Below, one piece after another: positions 1-9,136 of a stretch of DNA of 64,000 nt. Positions within the stretch are counted from its first letter, which is position 1, and each line of letters begins with the position of its first letter. The position numbers were made by a program, and so were the translations under genes. The notes below the pieces were generated by a model. It did not search any database. It was not told the DNA's origin and was given only the letters and a program-made list of their open reading frames with translations. The stretch comes from Shimwellia pseudoproteus (lineage in GTDB: Bacteria > Pseudomonadota > Gammaproteobacteria > Enterobacterales > Enterobacteriaceae), in NCBI RefSeq assembly GCF_016415625.1, contig NZ_WBXP01000003.1, positions 88,918 to 152,917 on the forward strand. The letters are read 5' to 3'.

Positions 1-323
1 ACCAGAAAGTTTTATCCGGTGAATCGCACGGTAGCGTCAGCGTTATAAAGTTTTGTGTGAACATCATTTTCACACTTGCTTTGATACGGTGTCTCCGTAT
101 TGCGAAATCAGTATCGAATATTGTTTCTTGTTTGTAATTAATCTGTGAATACGATTTCGTTAATTAGGTCCGACCACATATACGCTATTTTAACCACGAA
201 TCGAATAAACCCCTGATGGTGACTAGTCTCTGGTAATAAATACCTCTCTCTCTATTTTCCATGTTAAATCCCATTTGTATAGTTTTTTGTAAAAATGATT
301 ACGCTGGGTAAACCACAAATTAT

Positions 324-348
324 TCAACCTGGATTTTTGACAGGTTGA
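324..348. promoter_or_regulatory. 8-bp inverted repeat, possible operator
   Basis: TCAACCTG and CAGGTTGA form perfect 8-base arms around a 9-base T-rich spacer. It lies about 160 bases before the CsgD-like start codon. The symmetry suggests a protein-binding site; the protein is unknown. Confidence 0.35.
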
Positions 349-375
349 CATTCATAGATGTAGTCTGCTTAATGT

Positions 376-402
376 TGCGCATAGGAACATTCCTATGTCG
401 CA
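376..402. promoter_or_regulatory. Long inverted repeat upstream of csgD-like gene
   Basis: CATAGGAA-CA-TTCCTATG is a perfect palindrome with 8-base arms. It extends outward as TGCG/CGCA with a single bulged T, giving about 12 paired bases. It sits roughly 105-130 bases before the start codon. It could be an operator or an RNA hairpin in the leader; no U-tract follows, so an intrinsic terminator is unlikely. Confidence 0.45.
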
Positions 403-507
403 TTCTCTAATACAAAATACTTTTGTGCCGTTAACTAATCGGAAATAATTGCTCGTCTATTCATTAAGAAATAATGATGAGCAAATATAAACTAAGGAGA
501 GTTTACT

Positions 508-1197
508 ATGTCTGATATGTTAAATAACACTTCAGCAGATAAACGGATTATCTTAATTACTCGCCCGGCGATTCAGGCCAGGACGTTCGCACATTACGTT
601 AGCCAGTCTCTGGAGATTGAAGTAGAGATAAAAAACATCAACTCACCTGATGAAAAACTACTTTCATCTGGTGCTATTATCTTGTTTGATATCACACTTT
701 CAAATAAAAGACTCAATAGCTACTGGCGCGAATTGATTCACGCGCAATGCGATAATCCACGTTTATTTTTGATTAATAGCGCCCATAAATATGAGTTAAG
801 TGAAATTGCACAATGGCAGTCTCTGTATGGGGTATTCCGTTATGACGATAATGAAGCACAACTGTTAAACGCCATTCAAGCCGTATTATCCGGGGATCAG
901 GCTGTCAGCCTGAATGCTATGCACCCCTCGCTCTATGCCAAAACATCCTCCCCGCAGCATGACACCCACACCAAAACCACGCTCACCGAGCGCGAATGCG
1001 AAATCTTATACGAGCTGCGCCAGGGCGCAACCAATCAGGATATTGCCCGGGTGCTGTTTATCAGTGAAAACACCGTGCGTACCCACTTGTATAACGTGTT
1101 CCGCAAGATCAGCGTCAAAAACCGCACCCAGGCGGTCAGTTGGGCGAACAGCAATCTGCACCAACATGCCATGCTGGACCACTACACCAACGTCTGA
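508..1197 (+). CDS. csgD: CsgD-type LuxR-family transcriptional regulator
   Basis: A 229-residue response-regulator-like protein with a C-terminal LuxR/FixJ helix-turn-helix at about residues 155-215. The recognition segment (LFISENTVRTHLYN then VKNRTQAVSWAN) is nearly the E. coli CsgD sequence, while the N-terminal receiver-like half is much more divergent. E. coli CsgD has 216 residues and controls curli and cellulose in biofilms. The next gene is the convergent ureG, so csgEFG does not follow; an intrinsic terminator closes the gene. It could be a displaced csgD or a CsgD paralogue with other targets. DNA-binding class is certain, biological role is not. Confidence 0.75.
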   Translation: MSDMLNNTSADKRIILITRPAIQARTFAHYVSQSLEIEVEIKNINSPDEKLLSSGAIILFDITLSNKRLNSYWRELIHAQCDNPRLFLINSAHKYELSEIAQWQSLYGVFRYDDNEAQLLNAIQAVLSGDQAVSLNAMHPSLYAKTSSPQHDTHTKTTLTERECEILYELRQGATNQDIARVLFISENTVRTHLYNVFRKISVKNRTQAVSWANSNLHQHAMLDHYTNV

Positions 1198-1256
1198 AAT
1201 ACATCACCCCGAAGGAGCGACCTATTGACCTGATACAACGCCTATTCGATGACGGA

Positions 1257-1296
1257 CAAAAACGGCAATACGCCAGTGTTGCCGTTTTTGTTTTCC
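1257..1296. terminator. Bidirectional intrinsic terminator
   Basis: AAAAACGGCAA and TTGCCGTTTTT pair around a 10-base loop. The arms supply A- and T-rich flanks, so the hairpin can stop transcription from both the CsgD-like gene and the convergent urease operon. Confidence 0.85.
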
Positions 1297-1317
1297 GGTC
1301 TCCGCCACTCTGCCGCG

Positions 1318-1941
1318 CTAGTGATTCCCCAGCATGCCCCTATCTTCAATAAAACCAATAATCGCCGCTAACCCATCCCCGGCTTTCAGGTTGGCAAAGG
1401 TCCACGGACGTTCACCGCGCATCCGCAGCGTATCCCGTTCCATCACCTCCAGGGATGCCCCCACATAAGGAGCCAGATCGGTTTTGTTAATCACCAGGAA
1501 ATCAGAACGGGTGATCCCCGGCCCGCCTTTACGGGGAATTTTCTCGCCTTCTGCTACATCAATCACGTAAATCGTCAGATCCGCCAGCTCCGGGCTGAAG
1601 GTGGCACTCAGGTTATCCCCGCCGCTCTCCACGAAGATAACATCAAGGTTAGTGAACTTTTCACTCAGGGCTTCCACCGCTGCCAGGTTCATGGAGGCAT
1701 CTTCCCGGATGGCGGTATGGGGGCAGCCCCCGGTCTCCACACCAACAATACGCTCCGGCTCCAGCGCCCCGGCCTCGGTCAGGATGCGCTGATCTTCTTT
1801 GGTGTAAATATCATTGGTCACCACCGCCAGCTGCCAGTTATCACGCATCGCCTTACATAAGGCTTCCAGCAGTGCCGTTTTACCGGAGCCAACCGGCCCC
1901 CCCACCCCAACACGCAGTGGCTGTTTAATCTGTTGTGACAT
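1318..1941 (-). CDS. ureG: Urease accessory GTPase UreG
   Basis: UreG is the SIMIBI-class GTPase that drives nickel insertion into apo-urease together with UreD, UreF and UreE. The 207 residues show a P-loop (GGPVGSGKT, residues 14-22), the Cys-Pro-His nickel site (C73-P74-H75 in GGCPH) and the ESGGDN segment. The length is normal for the family. It is the last gene of the operon, starting just 9 bases after ureF ends, and is closed by the terminator shared with the convergent CsgD-like gene. Confidence 0.98.
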   Translation of the reverse strand: MSQQIKQPLRVGVGGPVGSGKTALLEALCKAMRDNWQLAVVTNDIYTKEDQRILTEAGALEPERIVGVETGGCPHTAIREDASMNLAAVEALSEKFTNLDVIFVESGGDNLSATFSPELADLTIYVIDVAEGEKIPRKGGPGITRSDFLVINKTDLAPYVGASLEVMERDTLRMRGERPWTFANLKAGDGLAAIIGFIEDRGMLGNH

Positions 1942-1950
1942 AACGCATCC

Positions 1951-2658
1951 TCAGGAACGGAATAAACGGGAATATTGTGTTTCATGGCAGGCAGAAGCGA
2001 TGGCGCTGAGCGGGGTTGCCGCCCCCAGGCGGTGATCCGGGCACGCCAGCGCCTCCGCCATCCCTGCCGCAAAGTCATCGCTCAGCGATAAAATCAGCCG
2101 CTGCGCCGCCTGTTGACCAAAGGGCACCAGTTTGACACCGGCCATCACCGCCCCTTCAATCCAGCTGTAGCCCAGGCTAAGGGCCATCGGTGATAAGCCG
2201 GTCTGCCAGTGCACCGCCAGCCAGGCCATGCCGCACAGCTGGCTGCGGGCGAACAGCGGCTGCCAGCCCGGGGGAAAATCCGGCGCCCACTGGCCGATCA
2301 GCCGGGTAAATGCCGCCCCGCGGCTGCGCTCTTCGTCACGCAGCTCCCGGGTTTCCCGGCAGGCCAGTAAATACTGGGTCCAGTGCCGGGCCGCCGCCAG
2401 ATCCTGCGCCACGCACGCCTGATACAACCGGGCCAGCAGCGGTAAATCGACAGTAAAGAAACTGTGCGCCATTTGCTGGCGCTGCCAGCGTTCAAAGCTG
2501 GCAACATCCGTGACCCAGCCCGCCTCAACCGCCCACTCCAGGCCCTGGGACCAGGTAAACGCCCCCACCGGCAGGCTGCCGCTGGCCAGCTGCATCAGCC
2601 GCAGCCACTGGCGGCCCGGCAGGCCGGCCCCATCGCCGCACTCAGTGATTATGCTCAT
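1951..2658 (-). CDS. ureF: Urease accessory protein UreF
   Basis: UreF is an all-helical maturation factor that bridges UreD and UreG on apo-urease. The product matches the Klebsiella protein along its length ([16 protein letters not shown] near the N-terminus, [20 protein letters not shown] in the middle, [10 protein letters not shown] at the end). The reading frame stays open further upstream inside ureE, but starting at 2658 (MSIITE) gives 235 residues, about the family length, and leaves a 17-base overlap with ureE. An ATG at 2670 is possible. Neither has a good ribosome binding site, so translation is probably coupled to ureE. Confidence 0.95.
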   Translation of the reverse strand: MSIITECGDGAGLPGRQWLRLMQLASGSLPVGAFTWSQGLEWAVEAGWVTDVASFERWQRQQMAHSFFTVDLPLLARLYQACVAQDLAAARHWTQYLLACRETRELRDEERSRGAAFTRLIGQWAPDFPPGWQPLFARSQLCGMAWLAVHWQTGLSPMALSLGYSWIEGAVMAGVKLVPFGQQAAQRLILSLSDDFAAGMAEALACPDHRLGAATPLSAIASACHETQYSRLFRS

Positions 2659-3133
2659 GGGGGTGTTCATGATGATGATGCGAAGAATGATGGCCATGCT
2701 CCCGGGACTCAGCGCTGTAGGCCCCGGCCTCCGGTTCAAAAGGCAATTGCGCATAGCCAACCGTTAACCCCATCTGGCGCAGCATGTCGTCCAGCACATG
2801 ATCATGGTGGTAGCGCAGCTCTCCGGGGATAATTTCCAGCGGTACATGGCGGTTGCCGAGGTGATAACAGGCTTTCGCCAGCACAAAAGGATCAGCGCAA
2901 TGGACAACCGAGAGCGCTTCCGGGGCGGCAACCACCGCCACAAACAGCTGATTATCGGCATCGGTCAGCACATCCCCCCCGCGTAGCAACAGGCCCCGGG
3001 GCAGGATCAACCCCGCCGCCCGGCCATCGTCGAGGGTAACCTTCACCCGGCTTTTTACCCGCAGATCAATAGGTAAGATTACCCGGCCAGTAACTGGCCC
3101 CGGGTTCGCGGTACGTTGAGTCAAATACAACAT
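2642..3133 (-). CDS. ureE: Urease nickel metallochaperone UreE
   Basis: UreE delivers nickel to the urease maturation complex. The 163-residue product has the usual N-terminal peptide-binding domain, the central metal-binding domain ([28 protein letters not shown]) and a histidine-rich C-terminal tail with about ten His in the last 18 residues, a Klebsiella-type nickel store. ATG 3133 was chosen because an AGGAG lies 5 bases upstream; an in-frame GTG directly precedes it. The gene follows ureC after 9 bases. Confidence 0.97.
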   Translation of the reverse strand: MLYLTQRTANPGPVTGRVILPIDLRVKSRVKVTLDDGRAAGLILPRGLLLRGGDVLTDADNQLFVAVVAAPEALSVVHCADPFVLAKACYHLGNRHVPLEIIPGELRYHHDHVLDDMLRQMGLTVGYAQLPFEPEAGAYSAESREHGHHSSHHHHEHPHEHNH

Positions 3134-3142
3134 CACGGCTCC

Positions 3143-4846
3143 TTAAAACAGAAAATAGCGCTGGGCCATCGGTAATACCTGCGCCGGTTCGCTGGTGATA
3201 AGCCCGCCATCGACCCGAACCTCATAGGTTTGGGGGTCCACCGTTATATCCGGTAGCGCGCTGTTATGGATCATGTCGCACTTTTTGATACGGCGGCAGC
3301 CCTTCACCACCGCAATACCGCTCTGCAAGCCGAGCCGCTGTGCCACCCCGCTGGCCAGCGCGGTCTGGGATAAAAATGTCAGACGGCTGGCGTGGCGGGC
3401 CTGGCCGAGGCTGCCCCACATGGGCCGGTAATGTACCGGTTGCGGTGTCGGGATCGAGCCATTGATATCCCCCATCGGGGCGGTGGCTATCATGCCGCCT
3501 TTCAGCACCAGCGCGGGCTTCACCCCGAAAAATGCCGGGGACCAGAGCACCAGATCCGCCAGTTTGCCGGGCTCAACAGAGCCCACCTCATGGGCAATAC
3601 CGTGGGTCAGCGCCGGGTTAATGGTGTATTTGGCGATATAGCGCTTCACCCGAAAATTATCGTTATCGCCCTGATCCTCCGGCAGAGGGCCGCGCTGGAC
3701 CTTCATCCGGTGGGCCACCTGCCAGGTACGCAGGATAACCTCCCCCACCCGGCCCATGGCCTGAGAGTCCGAAGAGGTCAGCGAAAAAGCGCCCAGATCG
3801 TGCAATACGTCCTCTGCGGCGATGGTTTCCCGGCGAATGCGCGACTCGGCAAACGCCACATCTTCAGCAATGTCCGGGTCCAGATGGTGGCACACCATCA
3901 GCATATCGAGATGCTCATCAATGGTATTGACGGTGTACGGCAGGGTCGGGTTGGTGGAGGACGGTAAAATATTGGGCCGGGCGCAGGCGGTAATAATGTC
4001 CGGCGCATGGCCACCACCGGCCCCTTCGGTATGGAAGGTGTGAATGGTGCGATCGCCGATAGCCCCCAGGGTATCCTCAACAAAGCCGGACTCGTTGAGG
4101 GTATCGCTGTGCAGCGCCACCTGGATGTCCATCTCTTCGGCAACGTCGAGGGCACAGCTGATGGCCGCCGGGGTAGCTCCCCAATCCTCATGAATTTTCA
4201 GCCCCACCGCCCCGGCGGCCACTTGCTCACGCAGGGCATCGGGGCTGGCACAGTTCCCTTTCCCCAACAGGCCGATATTTACCGGCAGGGTATCCGCAGC
4301 CTGTAACATGCGGGCGATATACCAGGGGCCCGGGGTGCAGGTGGTGGCATTGGTCCCGGCGGCGGGGCCGGTGCCGCCACCTATCATAGTCGTCACCCCG
4401 GAGATCAGCGCCTCTTCCGCTTGCTGGGGGCAAATCAGATGAATATGGGTGTCTACCCCGCCGGCAGTCACAATTTTGCCTTCGGCGGCAATCACCTCGG
4501 TGGCCGCCCCGATGGGAATGTCGACCCCGGGCTGAATATCCGGGTTACCGGCCTTGCCCAGGGCGAAAATGCGCCCGTCTTTTACGCCAATATCCGCTTT
4601 AATGATCCCCCAGTGGTCGATAATCAGCGCGTTGGTGAGCACCAGATCGACACAGCCATCGCGGCACATTTGGCCTTGCCCCATGCCGTCCCGGATAACT
4701 TTGCCGCCGCCAAATTTTACTTCTTCCCCATAAATCGTGCGGTCTGCTTCTACCTCAACCCACAGTTCGGTATCCGCCAGGCGGACTTTATCCCCGGTGG
4801 TGGGGCCAAAAATATCCGCGTAGGCCTGCCGTGACATGGTGCTCAT
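3143..4846 (-). CDS. ureC: Urease alpha subunit UreC (catalytic)
   Basis: The catalytic subunit of urease, which hydrolyses urea to ammonia and carbamate in the cytoplasm. The 567 residues align with Klebsiella UreC without shift in the active-site region: nickel ligands H134, H136, K217 (the carbamylated lysine), H246, H272 and D360, plus H219, and the flap residues C319 and H320, are all present at the expected numbers. The C-terminus PMAQRYFLF is also typical. The ATG overlaps the ureB stop as ATGA. All key residues being intact predicts an active enzyme, given a nickel supply. Confidence 0.99.
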   Translation of the reverse strand: MSTMSRQAYADIFGPTTGDKVRLADTELWVEVEADRTIYGEEVKFGGGKVIRDGMGQGQMCRDGCVDLVLTNALIIDHWGIIKADIGVKDGRIFALGKAGNPDIQPGVDIPIGAATEVIAAEGKIVTAGGVDTHIHLICPQQAEEALISGVTTMIGGGTGPAAGTNATTCTPGPWYIARMLQAADTLPVNIGLLGKGNCASPDALREQVAAGAVGLKIHEDWGATPAAISCALDVAEEMDIQVALHSDTLNESGFVEDTLGAIGDRTIHTFHTEGAGGGHAPDIITACARPNILPSSTNPTLPYTVNTIDEHLDMLMVCHHLDPDIAEDVAFAESRIRRETIAAEDVLHDLGAFSLTSSDSQAMGRVGEVILRTWQVAHRMKVQRGPLPEDQGDNDNFRVKRYIAKYTINPALTHGIAHEVGSVEPGKLADLVLWSPAFFGVKPALVLKGGMIATAPMGDINGSIPTPQPVHYRPMWGSLGQARHASRLTFLSQTALASGVAQRLGLQSGIAVVKGCRRIKKCDMIHNSALPDITVDPQTYEVRVDGGLITSEPAQVLPMAQRYFLF

Positions 4847-5160
4847 TGGTCATCCTCCAGTGCGCCCATCACCGCAGCGCGGAACCCAAAAATCTGCCGC
4901 TTGCCCGCCACCGCCACCAGGGTCACCTCCCGGCGCTGGCCCGGTTCAAAGCGCACGGCGGTCCCGGCAGGAATATGCAGGCGAAAGCCCAGCGTCTGGG
5001 GGCGATCAAACACCAGTGCCGGGTTTACCTCATAAAAATGATAATGAGAGCCCACCTGCACCGGCCGGTCGCCGTGGTTCTCGACGATAATCGTGCGGGT
5101 TTCCCGGCCCTGATTGATAGCAATCTGGCCGGGCTGAATACGGTATTCCCCAGGAATCAT
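4843..5160 (-). CDS. ureB: Urease beta subunit UreB
   Basis: Structural beta subunit of the (UreABC)3 urease. The start at 5160 gives the family N-terminus [11 protein letters not shown] and 105 residues, with a GAGG 6 bases upstream; a longer in-frame start at 5175 would overlap ureA. The conserved block [17 protein letters not shown] and the segment [12 protein letters not shown] are present. It follows ureA after 7 bases and overlaps ureC by 4, so the three structural genes are translationally linked. Confidence 0.97.
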   Translation of the reverse strand: MIPGEYRIQPGQIAINQGRETRTIIVENHGDRPVQVGSHYHFYEVNPALVFDRPQTLGFRLHIPAGTAVRFEPGQRREVTLVAVAGKRQIFGFRAAVMGALEDDQ

Positions 5161-5167
5161 ACGGGCC

Positions 5168-5470
5168 TCACACAATCGGGTTATGCACAGTCACCAGTTT
5201 GGAACCATCCGCAAAGGTGGCCTCCACCTGAATATCGGGGATCATCTCCGGGACCCCTTCCATCACCTGATCCCGGGTTAGTACATGGCGCCCGGCGTCC
5301 ATCAGCTCCACCACGCTGCGGCCATCCCGGGCCCCTTCCAGAATAAAGGCGCTGATCAGCGCCACGGATTCCGGGTAGTTTAATTTCAGCCCGCGGGCCA
5401 GGCGCCGTTCGGCCACCAGCGCTGCAGTAAACAGCAGCAATTTATCTTTCTCTCTGGGGGTCAGTTCCAT
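5168..5470 (-). CDS. ureA: Urease gamma subunit UreA
   Basis: Structural gamma subunit of urease, 100 residues, the usual enterobacterial length. [14 protein letters not shown] at the N-terminus and [18 protein letters not shown] sequence near the end are hallmarks. Two ATG codons stand in tandem (5473 and 5470); the second gives the family N-terminus and the better distance to the AAGGG upstream. It lies between ureD and ureB in the standard ureDABCEFG order. Confidence 0.97.
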   Translation of the reverse strand: MELTPREKDKLLLFTAALVAERRLARGLKLNYPESVALISAFILEGARDGRSVVELMDAGRHVLTRDQVMEGVPEMIPDIQVEATFADGSKLVTVHNPIV

Positions 5471-5480
5471 CATGTTTCCC

Positions 5481-6320
5481 TTATGTGTTCCAGATACGGG
5501 GGGTATGGGGGGAGCAGCCGGTCAGTTGCGGGCGCGCCAGCTGCCACAACGCGCGCATAACCTGCTGGCAGGCCAGATTATCCCGGGCAAGAATACGCAC
5601 AGACAGCAAACCGTCATTCAGGGTGGCACCGGCCCTGGCCTCCGCCCGGGTAAGGTATTGTTCAAGGCAATGGCGAATATCCTCCAGCAGCGTATCGCTG
5701 CCGGGCCAAAACAGCAGGCTGCCCACCCAGGGGTAGCCTGCCACGGTGGACAGGTCGCCATCGCACAGGCTCAGCCGCTCAATGGACAACGGCTCCCCGG
5801 CCAGCCACACCTCCAGCCGGTTTTCATAGTCACCGTGGCTAAAAGGTTCACCCCGTACCGGCTGGCCCAGGCACAGTAAATCCCAGGCCAGCAACACGCT
5901 GGAGGGGGCAAGGGAAAAGACCGTGCGGACAGCCACCCGGGCACCGGGGAACAGAATGCTGTCCTGGGGTAACCATTCAAGAATTGCGCCGTCTGCCAGC
6001 TGGAACTGCTGGTCAACACAGGCCTGCGGGCCGCCGCTGCGATAAAACTTGGTGGCGCCGGGCATGGTGACCAGGGTGTGGCAGCCCTGGTTAAGCGTCA
6101 GATGGATATCCAGCCGATCGCCCCCGACAACGCCGCCGGGAGGATGTAATAAATAGAGGTGGCAGGGGTGCCCCTCCGGGTAAAACGGCCGTTGTACCGT
6201 GAGCGGCCCCTGGCGCCGGGTAGATGCCAGCACCGTTTTGCCCTGTACGCACTCAAATTGCAGCGCCAGCCGCGCCAGCCAGCCGCTGCTTTGCGCCGGC
6301 GCCTGAATTACCTCGTCCAC
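5481..6320 (-). CDS. ureD: Urease accessory protein UreD
   Basis: UreD (UreH) is the scaffold that binds apo-urease and recruits UreF and UreG. The 279-residue protein carries the family blocks [28 protein letters not shown] and [11 protein letters not shown]. The start is a GTG at 6320 with a GGGGGAAAGG stretch just before it. It is the first gene of the operon and is divergent from the metN-like gene, so its promoter must lie in 6321-6500. No urease-specific activator such as a UreR-type AraC protein is adjacent. Confidence 0.95.
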   Translation of the reverse strand: MDEVIQAPAQSSGWLARLALQFECVQGKTVLASTRRQGPLTVQRPFYPEGHPCHLYLLHPPGGVVGGDRLDIHLTLNQGCHTLVTMPGATKFYRSGGPQACVDQQFQLADGAILEWLPQDSILFPGARVAVRTVFSLAPSSVLLAWDLLCLGQPVRGEPFSHGDYENRLEVWLAGEPLSIERLSLCDGDLSTVAGYPWVGSLLFWPGSDTLLEDIRHCLEQYLTRAEARAGATLNDGLLSVRILARDNLACQQVMRALWQLARPQLTGCSPHTPRIWNT

Positions 6321-6494
6321 CTTTCCCCCGGATGCGGATCATCAGCCCTGGCCCCAGTATGCCCGGGCGCCCCGAAAACCGGTCATATAAAAAAGCGATG
6401 ACAACCCGGCAGAATTGCCGCACCGGCGCGGCTTTTATTCCTTTTCATTCTATGGCGGCGCTATTTTGTTCTTTGAAAAATTCTCAACACCAAT

Positions 6495-6526
6495 TACCAT
6501 CTGGACGTCTATATCTCCAGACGTAA
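6495..6526 (+). promoter_or_regulatory. Tandem MetJ-like (met box) operator
   Basis: Four consecutive 8-base units, TACCATCT, GGACGTCT, ATATCTCC and AGACGTAA, match the met-box consensus AGACGTCT at 4, 7, 4 and 6 positions. MetJ binds such tandem 8-mers cooperatively (established knowledge). A TTGAAA at 6473-6478 could be a -35 with TACCAT at 6495 as the -10, so the boxes would cover the promoter of the following ABC operon. The operator call is inference from sequence. Confidence 0.65.
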
Positions 6527-6582
6527 AAAATGCTAAATACAAAAAAACGCTAATGATATGAAAAAATAGGTAAGCCGCCAGG

Positions 6583-7605
6583 ATGATTGAACTCAGCAAT
6601 ATTTCGAAGATTTTTAGCCAGGGGAAGCGCCCTATCACCGCGGTGCAAGACGTCAATCTGCGTATTGAACAAGGGCAGATTTACGGCATCATCGGCTATA
6701 GCGGCGCCGGGAAAAGCACCCTGATTCGGCTGTTAAACGGGCTGGAAAAACCCACCACCGGCAGCGTGACCATTAACGGCCAGGCGATCTCTGCCGCCCG
6801 GGGCGAGGCCCTGCGCCAGGCACGCCTGAAAATCAGCATGGTGTTCCAGCACTTTAATCTGCTGTGGTCCCGCACGGTAAGCGAGAATATTGCCTTTTCA
6901 ATGCAGATTGCCGGCGCCCCGAAAGCCAACATTAAGGCCCGGGTGGCGGAGCTGATCGCCCTGGTTGGCCTGCAAGGCCGCGAAGACGCTTACCCGGCAC
7001 AACTGAGCGGCGGCCAGAAACAGCGGGTGGGCATCGCCCGGGCGCTGGCCAATAACCCCGATGTCCTGCTGTGTGATGAAGCCACCTCTGCCCTGGATCC
7101 CCAGACCACGGATCAGATCCTCGATCTGCTGCTGGATATTAACCGGCGCTTCGCCTTAACCATTGTGCTGATCACCCACGAGATGCACGTGGTGCGTAAG
7201 ATTTGCCATCGCGTGGCGGTAATGGAAAACGGCCACGTGGTGGAAGAAGGCGACGTATTACAGGTATTTACCCACCCACAACAGCCGATTACCCGCCAGT
7301 TTGTTAGCCAGATTAACGCCACCGGGGGGAGCGACAACTTCGATCCCGCCCTCGCGGCCGGGCTCCCCGGGGTGATTATTAAATTGACGTTTACCGGCCA
7401 GCGCACCCACCAGCCGGTGGTGGGCGCCCTGACCCTGAAATACGGCCTGCCGTTTAATATCCTGCACGGCAAGATGACCCAAACCGCTCAGGGGGTCTTC
7501 GGGCAGTTGTGGCTGCATGTTGATGCCAGCCCGGAACAACTGGTGCAGATAGCGGCCGATTTACAGGCCAGCGCCATTGAAAGTGAGGTTATCTCCCGTG
7601 ACTGA
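6583..7605 (+). CDS. metN: Methionine-type ABC transporter ATP-binding protein
   Basis: ATPase subunit of a MetNIQ-family importer for methionine. The 340 residues show Walker A GYSGAGKST (38-46), signature LSGGQ (141-145), Walker B VLLCDE (161-166) and, from about residue 260, the C-terminal NIL/ACT-like domain that in E. coli MetN binds methionine and inhibits transport. E. coli MetN is 343 residues. The MetJ-like operator upstream supports a methionine-related substrate. It may be a second copy beside a standard metNIQ elsewhere in the genome, which the window cannot show. Confidence 0.9.
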   Translation: MIELSNISKIFSQGKRPITAVQDVNLRIEQGQIYGIIGYSGAGKSTLIRLLNGLEKPTTGSVTINGQAISAARGEALRQARLKISMVFQHFNLLWSRTVSENIAFSMQIAGAPKANIKARVAELIALVGLQGREDAYPAQLSGGQKQRVGIARALANNPDVLLCDEATSALDPQTTDQILDLLLDINRRFALTIVLITHEMHVVRKICHRVAVMENGHVVEEGDVLQVFTHPQQPITRQFVSQINATGGSDNFDPALAAGLPGVIIKLTFTGQRTHQPVVGALTLKYGLPFNILHGKMTQTAQGVFGQLWLHVDASPEQLVQIAADLQASAIESEVISRD

Positions 7606-8266
7606 AACACTTTTTCCCCATTTGCAATGGGACCAGCTTTGGGACGCCACCCAGGAAACGCTGTATATGACCGCCTTATCCGGGGTGGCCACGTTTGTCC
7701 TCGGCACCTTACTGGGGCTGGCGCTGTTTTTAACCGCCAAAGGCGGGCTGTTTCAGAACAAGCCGCTGTATAGCGTGATATCGCTGGTGGTGAACGTGTT
7801 CCGCTCGATCCCGTTTATCATTTTGATTGTTTTGCTGATCCCATTTACCAAGGTCCTGGTGGGCACCATTCTCGGGGTCAATGCCGCCTTACCGGCTCTG
7901 ATTGTCGGGGCAGCGCCGTTTTATGCCCGGCTGGTCGAAATTGCCCTGCGTGAGGTCGACAAAGGGGTTATCGAGGCAACCCGTTCGATGGGTGCCCGGC
8001 TGAGTACATTAATTTTTCGTGTTCTGTTGCCGGAATCCTCTCCGGCACTGGTCTCCGGTATCACGGTGACCCTGATTGCCCTGGTGAGCTACAGCGCCAT
8101 GGCCGGGGTGATCGGCGCCGGGGGTCTGGGAAATTTGGCTTATCTGGAAGGATTCCAGCGCAACCACAACGACGTCACGCTGGTGGCCACGGTGACCATT
8201 TTGATAATCGTGTTCATCATCCAGTTCTGCGGCGACGTAGTGACCTCTCTGTTAGACAAACGCTAA
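7598..8266 (+). CDS. metI: Methionine-type ABC transporter permease
   Basis: Inner-membrane permease of the MetNIQ-type importer, 222 residues and about five membrane segments. The EAA-type loop (EATRSMGARLSTLIFRVLLPES) that docks to the ATPase is clear. The start is a GTG at 7598 overlapping the metN stop by 8 bases, with GAGG 9 bases upstream; an earlier in-frame TTG at 7577 is less likely. E. coli MetI has 217 residues. Confidence 0.92.
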   Translation: MTETLFPHLQWDQLWDATQETLYMTALSGVATFVLGTLLGLALFLTAKGGLFQNKPLYSVISLVVNVFRSIPFIILIVLLIPFTKVLVGTILGVNAALPALIVGAAPFYARLVEIALREVDKGVIEATRSMGARLSTLIFRVLLPESSPALVSGITVTLIALVSYSAMAGVIGAGGLGNLAYLEGFQRNHNDVTLVATVTILIIVFIIQFCGDVVTSLLDKR

Positions 8267-8288
8267 TAACAATATTGGAACCAACATC

Positions 8289-9101
8289 ATGAAAAAAACA
8301 CTGACACTGATCGCCGCCGCCACCTTAAGCGCCCTGAGCTTTACCGCCCTGGCCGATACCTTAGTGGTGGGGGCCTCTAACGTGCCCCACGCTGAAATTC
8401 TCGAACAGGCGAAGCCTATCCTCGCCAAAGAGGGCATCGATCTGGAGATTAAACGCTTCCAGGACTACATTCTGCCGAATACCGCACTGGCCAGCCGGGA
8501 GATTGACGCCAACTACTTCCAGCATATCCCGTACCTGAACAGCGTTATTAAAGATCACGCCGGTGACAAGAGCTATGACTTTGTCAGCGCTGGGGCTATC
8601 CACATTGAGCCAATCGGTATTTACTCTAAGAAGTACAAATCCCTCCAGGATCTGCCCCAGGGCGGCAAAATCATCATGCGCGATGCAGTCTCTGAAGAGG
8701 GCCGCATCCTGTCTATCTTTGAAAAAGCCGGCGTGATCACGCTGAAGCCGGGGGTGGATAAAGTGAATGCCCGCATCAGCGACATTATTGATAACCCGAA
8801 AAAGCTCAAGTTCCTGCCGAATGTGGAGGCCGCCCTGCTGCCGCAGATGTATAACAATGACGAAGGTGATGCGGTGGTTATTAATGCCAACTACGCCATT
8901 GATGCGGGCCTTGACCCGGTGCATGACCCGATTGCGGTAGAAAGCGGCGAGAACAACCCGTATGCCAATATCATTACGGTGCACCGCGGTGATGAGAAGA
9001 AAAAGGACATCGTGGCGCTGGTCAATGTCCTTCATTCCAAACCGATCCAGCAGTGGATCCTGACCAAATATAAAGGTGCCGTGATCCCGGTAAATAACTG
9101 A
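8289..9101 (+). CDS. metQ: MetQ/NlpA-family substrate-binding protein without a lipobox
   Basis: Periplasmic binding component of the preceding importer, 270 residues. A signal peptide (hydrophobic stretch, then SFTALA/DTLVVGAS) is followed by the NlpA-family fold with the typical REIDANYFQHIPYL segment. Unlike E. coli MetQ and NlpA there is no cysteine at the processing site, so the mature protein should be soluble rather than a lipoprotein. Together with the sequence distance from MetQ this suggests a paralogue; L- or D-methionine or a derivative is the likely ligand. Confidence 0.85.
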   Translation: MKKTLTLIAAATLSALSFTALADTLVVGASNVPHAEILEQAKPILAKEGIDLEIKRFQDYILPNTALASREIDANYFQHIPYLNSVIKDHAGDKSYDFVSAGAIHIEPIGIYSKKYKSLQDLPQGGKIIMRDAVSEEGRILSIFEKAGVITLKPGVDKVNARISDIIDNPKKLKFLPNVEAALLPQMYNNDEGDAVVINANYAIDAGLDPVHDPIAVESGENNPYANIITVHRGDEKKKDIVALVNVLHSKPIQQWILTKYKGAVIPVNN

Positions 9102-9112
9102 TCCCGCCCATA

Positions 9113-9136
9113 AGGGCGAGCCTCCGGGCTCGCCCT
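9113..9136. terminator. Hairpin between convergent genes
   Basis: AGGGCGAGCC and GGCTCGCCCT form a perfect 10-base-pair stem with a 4-base loop, between the metQ stop and the cupin-gene stop. No U-tract follows, so termination strength is uncertain. Confidence 0.55.

Larger units (their letters stand above)
1..507 (+). promoter_or_regulatory. AT-rich leader of the CsgD-like gene
   Basis: About 500 bases with no convincing gene precede the CsgD-like regulator. The stretch is visibly AT-rich and holds several inverted repeats: GTGTGAA/TTCACAC at 55-75, ATACGG/CCGTAT at 84-100, TCAACCTG/CAGGTTGA at 324-348 and a longer one at 376-402. A clear ribosome binding site, AAGGAGA at 494-500, lies 7 bases before the ATG. 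In Escherichia coli the csgD leader is also long and heavily regulated (established knowledge); that the same holds here is inference. The csgBAC side, if present, would lie outside the window. Confidence 0.55.

Noticed and set aside
55..75. CRP site at the inverted repeat GTGTGAA/TTCACAC
   Set aside because: The TGTGA and TCACA half-sites are 9 bases apart instead of 6, so it is not a normal CRP site. Kept only as an inverted repeat.
2670..2760. Longer UreF starting at 2760
   Set aside because: It would overlap ureE by more than 100 bases and add sequence not found in UreF proteins; the His-rich ureE tail in the other frame explains the open frame.
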